The position numbers and the translations under genes are program-made. From positions 1-64,000 of the forward strand of contig CAMARW010000001.1 of NCBI GenBank assembly GCA_945860865.1: a DNA stretch of 64,000 nucleotides. The letters run 5' to 3'. How positions within the stretch are numbered: position 1 is the first letter of the stretch; the number at the start of each line of letters is the position of its first letter. This document shows, in pieces, positions 35,846 to 44,185 of this stretch. The DNA comes from Chitinophaga pinensis. GTDB lineage: Bacteria > Bacteroidota > Bacteroidia > UKL13-3. The notes below the pieces were generated by a model. The model was not told where the DNA came from. It was given only the letters and a program-made list of their open reading frames with translations, and searched no databases.

Positions 35846-38773
35846 ATGATTGGGCATATAAAATTTACTTTATTATTATTAGGGGCTCTGCTCCTATCCT
35901 CGCAATCTATTGCACAAAATTACGCTATTAATTGGCAAAAAAATTACCCTTGGGTAGATTCTGTTTTAAGTCAGCTCAGTTTAGACGAAAAAATTGCTCA
36001 GCTTATGACTGTTGCCGTTTGGACACAAAGAGATTCAAACTACTTAAATGAAATAGAAAAACTTGTACGTGAGCAAAAAATTGGTGGAATAATGTTTATG
36101 AAAGGAACGCCTCATAAACAAGCCGTGCTTACCAATAGGTATCAAAAAAATTCCAAAGTACCTTTATTGGTAAGCATAGACGGAGAATGGGGCTTAAGCA
36201 TGCGCCTAGATAGCACACCTGTTTTTCCTAGACAAATGATTCTAGGCGCTGCCAATAACCCAGAACTAACCGAAGAAATGGGGGCAGAAATTGCCAAACA
36301 CTGCAAAAGATTGGGCATACACGTAAACTTTGCCCCAGATATAGATGTAAACAACAACCCTGCAAACCCAGTTATTAACGACAGAAGTTTTGGCGAAAAT
36401 AAATACATTGTAGCCAAACATGGTATTGCCTACATGAAAGGCCTACAAAGCAACCACGTGCTTGCCACGGCCAAACACTTTCCGGGTCATGGTGATACCG
36501 AATCAGATTCTCACCACGCATTGCCAATCATCAATGCCAACAGAAAACGCTTAGATTCTTTAGAACTTTACCCTTTTAAAGAACTCATAAAAAACAATGT
36601 AGGCAGCATTATGGTAGGTCACTTATTTGTGCCAGCTATAGATACAGCAAGCAATAGGGCTAGCTCAATCTCGCCTTTAACGGTAAAAAACTTGCTAAAA
36701 AACGAACTGGGTTTTGAAGGTCTTGTAGTTACAGATGGCCTAAACATGAAAGGCGTTGCCAATTATGCTTCATCCGGAGAAGTTACGGCCAAAGCACTGG
36801 CAGCAGGTAACGAGCTTTTACTATTTGTAGAAGACGTTCCACAAAGTATTTATTGGATTAAAGAATACATTCAATGCGGTTATATTACAGAAGCAGAAGT
36901 TACCCAAGCTTGTAGAAAAATTTTAATCACCAAAAACTGGGCTGGTTTAAACCAATATAAACCAATTGTTTTAACCAATTTAAACACAGATTTAAATTGT
37001 TGCTCCACAAATTTATTAATTAAAAAAGTAATTAAACAAGGCATTGTGGTAGCCAAAACACTCGATAATATTATTCCACTTACAAAAGCACAAGATTATA
37101 AAATAGCCAGTATTGCGGTAGGCAACAACTTGTTTACAGAATTTCAAAAAACACTTAATAATTATATCAAAGCAGATTTTTATAGCATAGATAAAAATGA
37201 AAGTCAGGCTAATTTTGATTCTATGCTTAGCCAATTACAACGCTACAACCTAGTAATTATTAGTTTGCATAGCACAAGCAGGTTTGTGAGCAAAAAATTG
37301 GGGTTAACAGCTGCACAAATTGCCTTTGTAAACGCCGTATTAAATAGCAGAAAGTGCATTTTAGTAAACCACGGAAACCCATATATATTGCAGCATTTTA
37401 CACAGGCCCGCAATGTTATTTTGGCCTACGAAGACTTACCAGTATACAATAACTTGGCCGCCCAAGCATTAATGGGAGCCTTTGCAAGCAAAGGAAAAAT
37501 GCCCGTATCTGTTACGCCTAGCTTTCCACTAGCATCTGGCATTATAACCACAGAAAGCGAAAGATTTGAGTACGTTATGCCAGAAGAAGTAGGTTTAGCG
37601 CACACGCCTTTTAGCCTCATAGATACCATGGTAATGCAAAGTATCAAACAAAAAGCTTTCCCAGGTTGCCAAGTATTTGTAGCCCAAGAAGGCAAGGTGC
37701 TTTACAACAAATCATTTGGTAAATTTACATACGATTCTGCCGCCACTGCAGTTCAAAATTACCACGTATATGATATTGCCTCTCTTACAAAAGTTCTGGC
37801 TACCACATTGGCCATTATGAAAATGTACGAGAATAAAGAAATAAACCTACAAGACAAATTAGGCTTATATTTACCCTTCTTAAGAGGAACAGCTAAAGAG
37901 AAAATTACCATTAGAGACGTGCTTTTACACCAAGCTGGCTTTCCAGCATTTATACCTTTCTACAAAAAAACATTGAACAACTCCTTACCAGACACTACTT
38001 ATTATAGTTTGGTTCAAACAGAAAGACACGGCCTGCAAGTGGCCAATAATTTATGGGTAGATAAGGCCATAGAGCAAGACATATTTAACCAAATTGCCAT
38101 GGCAGATTTAAAACCAGATGGCGAATACCTTTACAGCGATTTAGGCTTTATATTGCTCAGAAAAGTAATAGAAAACATAAGCAATATGCCCTTTGAGGAA
38201 TATATGAATCTGCATTTTTACAAGCCCTTATCTTTAGGAAATTTAACTTTTAAACCGCTTAAAAACGGCCAAACCATTGCCAAAATTGCCCCAACAGAAA
38301 ACGATTTAATTTTTAGAAAACAGCTAATTCAAGGTCATGTTCACGATCAAGCGGCTGCACTTATGGGCGGTATTAGCGGCCATGCCGGATTGTTTAGTAA
38401 CGCCAATGATGTGGGCATAATTATGCAAATGCTATTAAACGATGGAACATACGGCAATGTACGCGTTTTAAAAGCCAGCACCGTGCACCTTTTTACACAA
38501 AAACAAAGCAAAAAATCGCGACGTGGATTAGGCTTCGATAAGCCAGAAACAACCCCGGATAAAGCTAGTCCAACAGGCCAATATTGCTCTCCCTTAACAT
38601 TCGGACATACCGGGTTTACCGGTGTATGCGCTTGGGCTGATCCTAAACATAATTTGGTTTATGTATTTTTATCGAACCGTGTAAACCCTAGCACAGAAAA
38701 TAATTTATTGGCACAAAGCAATTTAAGAACACGCATACAAGACTTGCTGTACGAAGCCATCAAAAAGAAATAA
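35846..38773 (+). CDS. Exported glycoside hydrolase 3 / serine beta-lactamase-like fusion
   Basis: This 975-residue exported protein has a signal peptide (1-23) and two enzymes in one chain. Residues about 30-365 are a GH3 domain of NagZ type, with KHFPGHGDTESDSHHALP (210-227) carrying the acid/base His, and the nucleophile Asp297 in VVTDGLNMKG. A GH3 C-terminal domain lies at about 390-560. Residues about 580-970 are a class C beta-lactamase/penicillin-binding fold with SLTK (Ser646, Lys649), YSD (763-765) and an HTG box. The two halves could remove N-acetylglucosamine and cut peptide or ester bonds in wall material. This architecture is known in Bacteroidota. No other wall-recycling genes are next to it. 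Confidence 0.93.
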   Translation: MIGHIKFTLLLLGALLLSSQSIAQNYAINWQKNYPWVDSVLSQLSLDEKIAQLMTVAVWTQRDSNYLNEIEKLVREQKIGGIMFMKGTPHKQAVLTNRYQKNSKVPLLVSIDGEWGLSMRLDSTPVFPRQMILGAANNPELTEEMGAEIAKHCKRLGIHVNFAPDIDVNNNPANPVINDRSFGENKYIVAKHGIAYMKGLQSNHVLATAKHFPGHGDTESDSHHALPIINANRKRLDSLELYPFKELIKNNVGSIMVGHLFVPAIDTASNRASSISPLTVKNLLKNELGFEGLVVTDGLNMKGVANYASSGEVTAKALAAGNELLLFVEDVPQSIYWIKEYIQCGYITEAEVTQACRKILITKNWAGLNQYKPIVLTNLNTDLNCCSTNLLIKKVIKQGIVVAKTLDNIIPLTKAQDYKIASIAVGNNLFTEFQKTLNNYIKADFYSIDKNESQANFDSMLSQLQRYNLVIISLHSTSRFVSKKLGLTAAQIAFVNAVLNSRKCILVNHGNPYILQHFTQARNVILAYEDLPVYNNLAAQALMGAFASKGKMPVSVTPSFPLASGIITTESERFEYVMPEEVGLAHTPFSLIDTMVMQSIKQKAFPGCQVFVAQEGKVLYNKSFGKFTYDSAATAVQNYHVYDIASLTKVLATTLAIMKMYENKEINLQDKLGLYLPFLRGTAKEKITIRDVLLHQAGFPAFIPFYKKTLNNSLPDTTYYSLVQTERHGLQVANNLWVDKAIEQDIFNQIAMADLKPDGEYLYSDLGFILLRKVIENISNMPFEEYMNLHFYKPLSLGNLTFKPLKNGQTIAKIAPTENDLIFRKQLIQGHVHDQAAALMGGISGHAGLFSNANDVGIIMQMLLNDGTYGNVRVLKASTVHLFTQKQSKKSRRGLGFDKPETTPDKASPTGQYCSPLTFGHTGFTGVCAWADPKHNLVYVFLSNRVNPSTENNLLAQSNLRTRIQDLLYEAIKKK

Positions 38774-38840
38774 AACCTAATGGTTTAATTACTAATTTAT
38801 TGTAAAATTTTATTTTTTTATTTTTTGTGAATCACAAAAC

Positions 38841-38870
38841 TTGGAATTCTCAAATGAATTTTTATCTTTG
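38841..38870 (+). promoter_or_regulatory. Bacteroidota-type promoter of the RRM gene
   Basis: TTG (38841-38843), 19 bases, then TATCTTTG (38863-38870), 20 bases before the ATG. One of the best matches in the window, as expected for an abundant RNA-binding protein. Confidence 0.7.
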
Positions 38871-38890
38871 AATTTCATATTTATTTATTC

Positions 38891-39196
38891 ATGAACATCT
38901 ACATTGGAAATTTAAACTGGAGCACAACTGAAGATGAGTTGCGCGGCCTGTTTTCACAATTCGGCGAAGTAAGCAGTATTAACATCGTTAACGACAAATT
39001 TACTGGCCGTAGCAAAGGATTTGGTTTTGTTGAAATGCCGGATGACGGTGGAGCAACTAGTGCCATTAACTCTCTAAACGGTCAGTCTTTCAAAGACAGA
39101 AACATTACCGTTAACGAAGCTCGTCCACGCGAAGAAAGACCTAACCGCGAAAGAAGGTCTTTTAACAACGACAGAGGAGAAAGAAGATCTTATTAA
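38891..39196 (+). CDS. RRM-domain RNA-binding protein
   Basis: This 101-residue cytosolic protein has one RNA-recognition motif: RNP2 IYIGNL (3-8) and RNP1 KGFGFVEM (42-49) carry the aromatic residues that stack on RNA. A tail of about 25 residues rich in Arg, Glu and Asn (ERPNRERRSFNNDRGERRSY) adds non-specific RNA contacts. Small RRM proteins of this kind are common in Bacteroidota and cyanobacteria and are often cold-induced. A single-gene unit with its own promoter and terminator. Confidence 0.96.
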   Translation: MNIYIGNLNWSTTEDELRGLFSQFGEVSSINIVNDKFTGRSKGFGFVEMPDDGGATSAINSLNGQSFKDRNITVNEARPREERPNRERRSFNNDRGERRSY

Positions 39197-39216
39197 TATA
39201 CTTGTAAGAGCTCTAC

Positions 39217-39249
39217 AAAAAAGCCGTCCCAGAAGGAACGGCTTTTTTT
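39217..39249 (+). terminator. Intrinsic terminator after the RRM gene
   Basis: An AAAAAAGCCGTCCC / GGAACGGCTTTTTT hairpin with a short loop and a T run, starting 20 bases after the stop. Confidence 0.9.
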
Positions 39250-39279
39250 ATGCCCTTTATCAAAGAAATTTGGCCAGAT

Positions 39280-39338
39280 ATTAATGACGTAGAGCCGCGA
39301 TTAATCGCGGCTCTACGTCATTAATCGCGGTGCTACGA
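39280..39338. repeat. 46-base perfect palindrome plus a partial third arm
   Basis: Bases 39280-39325 are a perfect palindrome centred on GATTAATC, with the arm GACGTAGAGCCGCGATT. Bases 39323-39338 repeat part of the arm imperfectly (AATCGCGGTGCTACG). It lies between a terminator and a convergent gene, like dispersed small palindromic elements of the GTAGAGxCGCGATTAATCGCG type known from several phyla. That kinship is from memory. Confidence 0.8.
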
Positions 39339-39350
39339 GGCACATTAATA

Positions 39351-40541
39351 CTAATCTTTCTTCTTAATCTTCTTCTTCTGAGCTGGAGTCATTTTATTGA
39401 TTTTCTGGTAATATCCCAGCTTCGCTCCATCTATCCAAATAGTTAATTTTCTGCCGTAGTTAACCGAATTTTTCTTCAGTTTATTCCAAGATTTAATCTC
39501 AAATACACTAACATCAAACCAATCTGCAATATCGTTGATGTTATCTCCCTTTTTAACCGTGTAAATTACCTTCTTTTTGGTAAATTTTTTCACTGGGGCC
39601 TGCGGAGCATCCCCTACAGGAGCCTGCATTTTATCTATTGGTTCAGCCTGTATTTCACTCGCCTGTATAGGCCTATAAACAGAATCGCTAAGCAATACAA
39701 AGCGCTTAGATTTACTCTTAGGGATACGAATAAAATATCCTTCTGCATTAAATGGAATTACATCTTTTCTAAAAATAGGATTTAACACACGCAACTCCTC
39801 TAAACCTACATCCGTTACAGCAGAAATTTGCTGAAAAGAAAGCCATTTATTTACCAAAATAGAATCTGTTTCCCACTCCTGTTTTGGTTCAACCAGCGCA
39901 ATACCATGCTCCTTGTAATAATTAAAAATGTAAGCAGTAGCAATTACCCTTGGATACAAATCTTTGCAAAATGCAGGCATATAAGGGTAAATGTCCCAAA
40001 AATAAAAACTGTTATTACTTAAATGAATGCACTTATTTAAAGTTACCGGCGAGCAACCGTAGCTGGCAATAGCCAATGGCCACGTTTTATAAATGCTGTA
40101 TAAATCTTTAAAATGCTGCCCTGCTACCAAAGTAGATTTAAATGGATCGCGGCGCTCATCTATGTAAGTGTTTACTTTTACCTTGTACATTTTACTTACC
40201 GGGTAAGCCATCATCCATAAACCGCTAGAACCATTGCTGTTTACCGCCGATGGGTCTAAAGCCGAAACCGTAGCAGCCAGATATTTTAAATCAATTGGCA
40301 AGCCTTTAGAACGCAAAGTTTTTTCTATAAAGGGAAAAAATTGTTTGCTCCTACTCAATAACTGTTTTGTAGCTTCTGGATTAGCTAAATACTCCTCTAT
40401 AAAGGGTTTTACAGAGGGATTGTATGCCAATTCAATGGGGCTTTTTAGCGCCAATAACCTGCTTTGATAAATTTCATCTGATCCAGCATAGGTATATAAG
40501 GCCTGAACCAAACCCAATAAAACTAACAATACACTTTTCAT
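39351..40541 (-). CDS. LysM protein with a degenerate lytic-transglycosylase domain
   Basis: This is about 396 residues with a signal peptide. Residues about 60-190 align with the MltD-type transglycosylase domain (GLPIDLKYLAATVSALDPSA, SSGLWMM, YIDERRDPFKST, KTWPLAIASYG). The catalytic Glu of VESxFNP is Val here, and the AYNAG motif reads SYGCS, so the enzyme is probably inactive. A C-terminal LysM domain (VIYTVKKGDNINDIADWFDV) and a lysine tail would bind peptidoglycan. It may be a scaffold or a regulator of wall enzymes. The start is placed at the ATG before the hydrophobic stretch; 40553 is an alternative. Confidence 0.85.
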   Translation of the reverse strand: MKSVLLVLLGLVQALYTYAGSDEIYQSRLLALKSPIELAYNPSVKPFIEEYLANPEATKQLLSRSKQFFPFIEKTLRSKGLPIDLKYLAATVSALDPSAVNSNGSSGLWMMAYPVSKMYKVKVNTYIDERRDPFKSTLVAGQHFKDLYSIYKTWPLAIASYGCSPVTLNKCIHLSNNSFYFWDIYPYMPAFCKDLYPRVIATAYIFNYYKEHGIALVEPKQEWETDSILVNKWLSFQQISAVTDVGLEELRVLNPIFRKDVIPFNAEGYFIRIPKSKSKRFVLLSDSVYRPIQASEIQAEPIDKMQAPVGDAPQAPVKKFTKKKVIYTVKKGDNINDIADWFDVSVFEIKSWNKLKKNSVNYGRKLTIWIDGAKLGYYQKINKMTPAQKKKIKKKD

Positions 40542-40634
40542 TTTCACTACCATAGTTTGGCAAAATAAACATACTAACTGCCGCACAAGCAGAAAGTAAT
40601 TAAGATTTAAACATAAAAATTTGGGTTATGGCCT

Positions 40635-42062
40635 TTAAGCCAAACACTCTAATGCCAACTGTGCAGATAAAGCCAAAAGCTTATCATCTTCATGCATGTT
40701 GGCCATAATTTGTAAACCAATAGGCATTCCATTAGCATCTACTCCATTGGGTATGCTTATAGCAGGTATACCAGCAATATTAGCATGCACCGTAAATACA
40801 TCAGCCAAGTACATTGCTATGGGGTTATCAGATTTTTCACCCAATTTAAACGCAGTTGTTGGCGATGTGGGTGATAGAATAAAATCGTATGCTTCAAAAA
40901 TCTCTTGGGTTTTTTCTTGAACCAATCTCCTAACCTTTTGGGCTTTGGTATAATAGGCATCATAATAACCAGAAGATAGCACAAACGTACCTAACATTAT
41001 ACGTCTTTTTACCTCTGCACCAAAGCCTTCCGACCTAGATTTTTTGATTGTAGATTCTAAATCAACCGCATTACTGCTTCTATAACCATAATGCATACCA
41101 GCAAAACGGGCTAAATTAGAAGACGCCTCCGCTGTTGTTAAAGTGTAGTAGATGGGAATTAAATAAGGTAATAAACCAAAACTTAATGCATGTACCTCGT
41201 GGCCTTGGTCTTTTAGTTGTTGAATATATTTTTCGGTGGCTACTTTAACTGCAGGTTCTACACCCTCTGCACTCAGCGTTTCTGCTATATAAGCAAACTT
41301 GTACTTCTTTTCAGTTGCTAGATAATTGGTAAAATTACCTGCAGGTAATTGTGCGCTGGTTGCATCGTGTTCGTCGGCACCGGCCACCACTTCCATTAAC
41401 AATTGCATATCCTGCACAGTATGGGTAATAGGACCAATGATATCAAATGAAGAGGCGTAAGCAATTAAACCCCACCGCGAAACTTTACCATAAGTAGGTT
41501 TAAAACCATACAAGCCGCAAAAAGCAGCCGGTTGCCTAATGCTGCCACCCGTATCACTTCCAAAACTAGCTAGGCACATGCCAGCTTGAACCGCCACTGC
41601 AGCCCCACCAGATGAACCGCCCGCTACCCTTTCATTATCGGCATCGTTTAAAACGGCACCATAAGCAGAGTTTTCATTAGAAGCACCCATGGCAAATTCG
41701 TCGCAGTTTAACCGACCAATAATAATGGCGTCTTCTGCTATTAATCGCTCCACTACAGTGCTAGAATAAACAGATGTAAATCCTTCTAATATTTTGGAAG
41801 ATGCAGAAACCTTGTGATCTTTGTAACAGATATTATCTTTTAAACCAATAACCATCCCCGCCAATTTACCCGCAGAACCATTAGCCATTTTTACAGCAAT
41901 TTCTGTGGCGCGCAATTTGGCTTCGGTATCAAAAACCTCCAAGAAAGCATTTAAATGTCGCTTTTTTTCGATGGTTTCTAAATATTGATTTACCAGTTGG
42001 GGCAAAGTAATTTTGCCCAATTGCAAATCAGTTTGTATTTGAGTAAGACTAAAATAGGTCAT
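40635..42062 (-). CDS. gatA: Aspartyl/glutamyl-tRNA amidotransferase subunit A
   Basis: This is the amidase subunit of the GatCAB complex, which turns Glu-tRNA-Gln (or Asp-tRNA-Asn) into the amidated form using glutamine. The 475 residues show the Ser-cisSer-Lys triad: Lys75 in IGLKDNI, Ser150 in AGGSSGG and Ser174 in DTGGSIRQPA. I use the ATG at 42062, since the longer frame starts with TTG two codons earlier. It is 14 bases after tatA and probably co-transcribed with it. gatB and gatC are not in the window. Confidence 0.97.
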   Translation of the reverse strand: MTYFSLTQIQTDLQLGKITLPQLVNQYLETIEKKRHLNAFLEVFDTEAKLRATEIAVKMANGSAGKLAGMVIGLKDNICYKDHKVSASSKILEGFTSVYSSTVVERLIAEDAIIIGRLNCDEFAMGASNENSAYGAVLNDADNERVAGGSSGGAAVAVQAGMCLASFGSDTGGSIRQPAAFCGLYGFKPTYGKVSRWGLIAYASSFDIIGPITHTVQDMQLLMEVVAGADEHDATSAQLPAGNFTNYLATEKKYKFAYIAETLSAEGVEPAVKVATEKYIQQLKDQGHEVHALSFGLLPYLIPIYYTLTTAEASSNLARFAGMHYGYRSSNAVDLESTIKKSRSEGFGAEVKRRIMLGTFVLSSGYYDAYYTKAQKVRRLVQEKTQEIFEAYDFILSPTSPTTAFKLGEKSDNPIAMYLADVFTVHANIAGIPAISIPNGVDANGMPIGLQIMANMHEDDKLLALSAQLALECLA

Positions 42063-42076
42063 TGGCAAAAATAGGT

Positions 42077-42289
42077 CTATGGCTTTACTTCCTCGTCTTT
42101 CGACTTCATGCCATCTTGTATCTGGTCTTTAACATTCTTTTTAGCGTCGTTAAACTCACGCACACCTTGACCAATTCCACGCATTAATTCTGGAATTTTT
42201 TTGCCACCAAATAAAAATACAATAGCTAATAAGATCATTAACCACTCGCCACCGCCTAGGTTGCCTATAAATAATAATGTAAAGTTCAT
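42077..42289 (-). CDS. tatA: Sec-independent translocase protein TatA/TatE
   Basis: This 70-residue inner-membrane protein has one helix (about 14-30, EWLMILLAIVFLFGGKK), the hinge Gly-Lys-Lys-Ile-Pro, and an amphipathic helix (LMRGIGQGVREFNDA) with a charged tail. This is the standard TatA layout; it forms the variable pore of twin-arginine export. It is upstream of gatA on the same strand. tatC is not in the window. Confidence 0.95.
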   Translation of the reverse strand: MNFTLLFIGNLGGGEWLMILLAIVFLFGGKKIPELMRGIGQGVREFNDAKKNVKDQIQDGMKSKDEEVKP

Positions 42290-42351
42290 TTTTAGATGAA
42301 TTAATGTTGCGAAATTAATCTATTTTTTGTTTAAAATTTTCAAATCATGAA

Positions 42352-44010
42352 TTATTTCATGTGTATGCTTTTTTTAAGTGTTTTCAACTCTTTATCATTA
42401 AGTTCTCTCCACTCGCCACGTTTCAAAGCTCCCTTTTCTATGCCAGCATAAAGCACCCTATCTAATTTATCTACGGTATATCCCAAGTTTTCAAAAATCC
42501 TATGGATAATTCTATTTTTACCGCTATGAATTTCAATACCCACCACGTTTTTATTTTTAGGGTCAGATTGTGCAATCGCATCTGGCTTAATAAAGCCATC
42601 CTCTAACTCCACGCCGTTAGAAATGGTCCATAAATCTGCTGGCTTTAAACTTTTATTCAGCGTTGCCTTATAAACCTTGTTTATTTCGTATTTTGGATGC
42701 ATTAAGCGATTGGCTAATTCACCATCATTGGTAAGTAACAATACTCCTGTAGTGTTTCTATCTAACCTACCAATGGGATAAATACGCTCACGCATTTTGC
42801 CTTCAAATATATCCATTACAGTATTTCTACCGTCTGGGTCGTCTGCCGTGGTAATGGCATCTTTTGGCTTGTTTAATAAAATATAAACCTTCGCTTCTAC
42901 GGTAAGTTTCTCGCCATTAAAACGAACTACATCTCCTGCCTTTACCTTAGAACCCAATTCTATTACAACTGCGCCATTAATACTTACCAAACCGGCACCT
43001 ATTAACTCATCTGCTTCACGTCTAGAACAAACACCCGCATTAGATATAAATCGGTTAAGCCTAACTTCGCCACCTACACTTAACGTATCTTCTGTAACAC
43101 GCTCTTTAGATTGCGCTTTAGACTTAGAGATAAATTCTTTTTTCTCACCCAAATCAAATGATTTACCTCTAGCACCCGGTTTTTTAAACCTAAAATCTTC
43201 TTCTTTTCCTTCACTAACTCTTGGTCTAAAACCTTTTAATTCAGATTTTTTAGTGAATTTTCCCTTACCCGGACCACTATTATCAAAGTCGTCTGTTCTT
43301 CTAGTTCTGGTTCTAGGCGTTGTTTCTTCTTTTTCCTTACGATCGTGAAAACTATCTACATTCTTGCGGTCTTTAAAAGTATCTGCACTGCCATAAGCAC
43401 GTTTGGTTCGCTCCGGAAACACAGATTTATCGCCCCTACTAATACCCATTTTTTTCCTAGGTGTTCTGGGTGCATCCCCATCGTTACTGGCTCTTTTATC
43501 AAAAATTCTACCCGTTCCTTCTTTTTTATAACGGTCTGAACCTACAGCTTTTCTGGCATAAGGTTTATCAGAACTACCTGTTTTAGTAAATGGTCTGCCT
43601 GCTCCGCTGCGTGGTTTACTATCATCGCTAAACCTGCCTTCGCCCGCTGGCTTTCTGGTATAAGGTCTATCAGAACCACCTGTTTTAGTAAATGGTCTGC
43701 CCGCTCCGCTGCGTGGTCTACTATCTTCGCTAAACCTGCCTTCGCCCGCTGGCTTTCTGGTAAAAGGTTTATCAGAACCCGATTGTTTTGTGTAGGCTCT
43801 TTTGGCACCTGTTCTTGGTTTAAACTCCTCACTGCTTCCGCTTCTTTTAGCGTATCCCGTGCCATCTCCCGATTTTGTTGTTCTAAATTTGTTTCCAGTA
43901 ACTCCTGCGCCTCTTGGCGAGCTCGTTTTTCTGGGTGAACTGCTTTTTCTAGGTGCGCCGGCACCCGCTTTTGATAGGCTGCGCTTATTGCCTGATTGCT
44001 CTCTTTTCAT
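42352..44010 (-). CDS. RsuA/RluB-family pseudouridine synthase with a long disordered N-terminus
   Basis: This 552-residue protein has about 310 N-terminal residues rich in Arg, Lys, Ser, Gly and Pro, including a 34-residue tandem repeat (PFTKTGGSDRPYTRKPAGEG type). An S4 RNA-binding domain follows (VRLNRFISNAGVCSRREADE, about 318-375), then the synthase core with GRLDRNTTGVLLLTNDG, which holds the catalytic Asp, and NRIIHRIF. It should convert a uridine in rRNA to pseudouridine. The tail probably helps RNA or ribosome contact. Long basic tails are common in Bacteroidota members; typical enzymes have about 250 residues. Confidence 0.93.
   Translation of the reverse strand: MKREQSGNKRSLSKAGAGAPRKSSSPRKTSSPRGAGVTGNKFRTTKSGDGTGYAKRSGSSEEFKPRTGAKRAYTKQSGSDKPFTRKPAGEGRFSEDSRPRSGAGRPFTKTGGSDRPYTRKPAGEGRFSDDSKPRSGAGRPFTKTGSSDKPYARKAVGSDRYKKEGTGRIFDKRASNDGDAPRTPRKKMGISRGDKSVFPERTKRAYGSADTFKDRKNVDSFHDRKEKEETTPRTRTRRTDDFDNSGPGKGKFTKKSELKGFRPRVSEGKEEDFRFKKPGARGKSFDLGEKKEFISKSKAQSKERVTEDTLSVGGEVRLNRFISNAGVCSRREADELIGAGLVSINGAVVIELGSKVKAGDVVRFNGEKLTVEAKVYILLNKPKDAITTADDPDGRNTVMDIFEGKMRERIYPIGRLDRNTTGVLLLTNDGELANRLMHPKYEINKVYKATLNKSLKPADLWTISNGVELEDGFIKPDAIAQSDPKNKNVVGIEIHSGKNRIIHRIFENLGYTVDKLDRVLYAGIEKGALKRGEWRELNDKELKTLKKSIHMK
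43561..43790 (-). repeat. 102-base tandem repeat encoding a basic 34-residue unit
   Basis: Two full copies (43561-43662 and 43663-43764) and a partial third, very similar at DNA level, within the disordered part of the pseudouridine synthase. The close DNA match suggests recent duplication and possible copy-number variation. Confidence 0.85.
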
Positions 44011-44111
44011 TCCTTAATTTCTTGTATTTTTACACTCTCAAGTGCCTGCGCTCCATACTTTAGACTGTACATTTCCCATAATTTGAGCAGACTATTGTGA
44101 ATAACAGCCCG

Positions 44112-44119
44112 CAAAGATA
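44112..44119 (-). promoter_or_regulatory. -7 box for the pseudouridine synthase gene
   Basis: A perfect TATCTTTG on the minus strand, giving a leader of about 100 bases. No TTG is at the expected -33 distance. A perfect DnaA-box-like TTATCCACA (44145-44153) lies just upstream. Confidence 0.4.
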
Positions 44120-44185
44120 GCTATATTTTAAGGATTTATCCTATTTATCCACAAAAGAAAAATAGCGCCAAGGTTTTTACTTAAG

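Noticed and set aside
43542-43964. A 140-codon antisense frame rich in Glu, Ala and Lys over the pseudouridine synthase tail
   Set aside because: It is the shadow of the repetitive basic tail in another frame and lacks its own signals.
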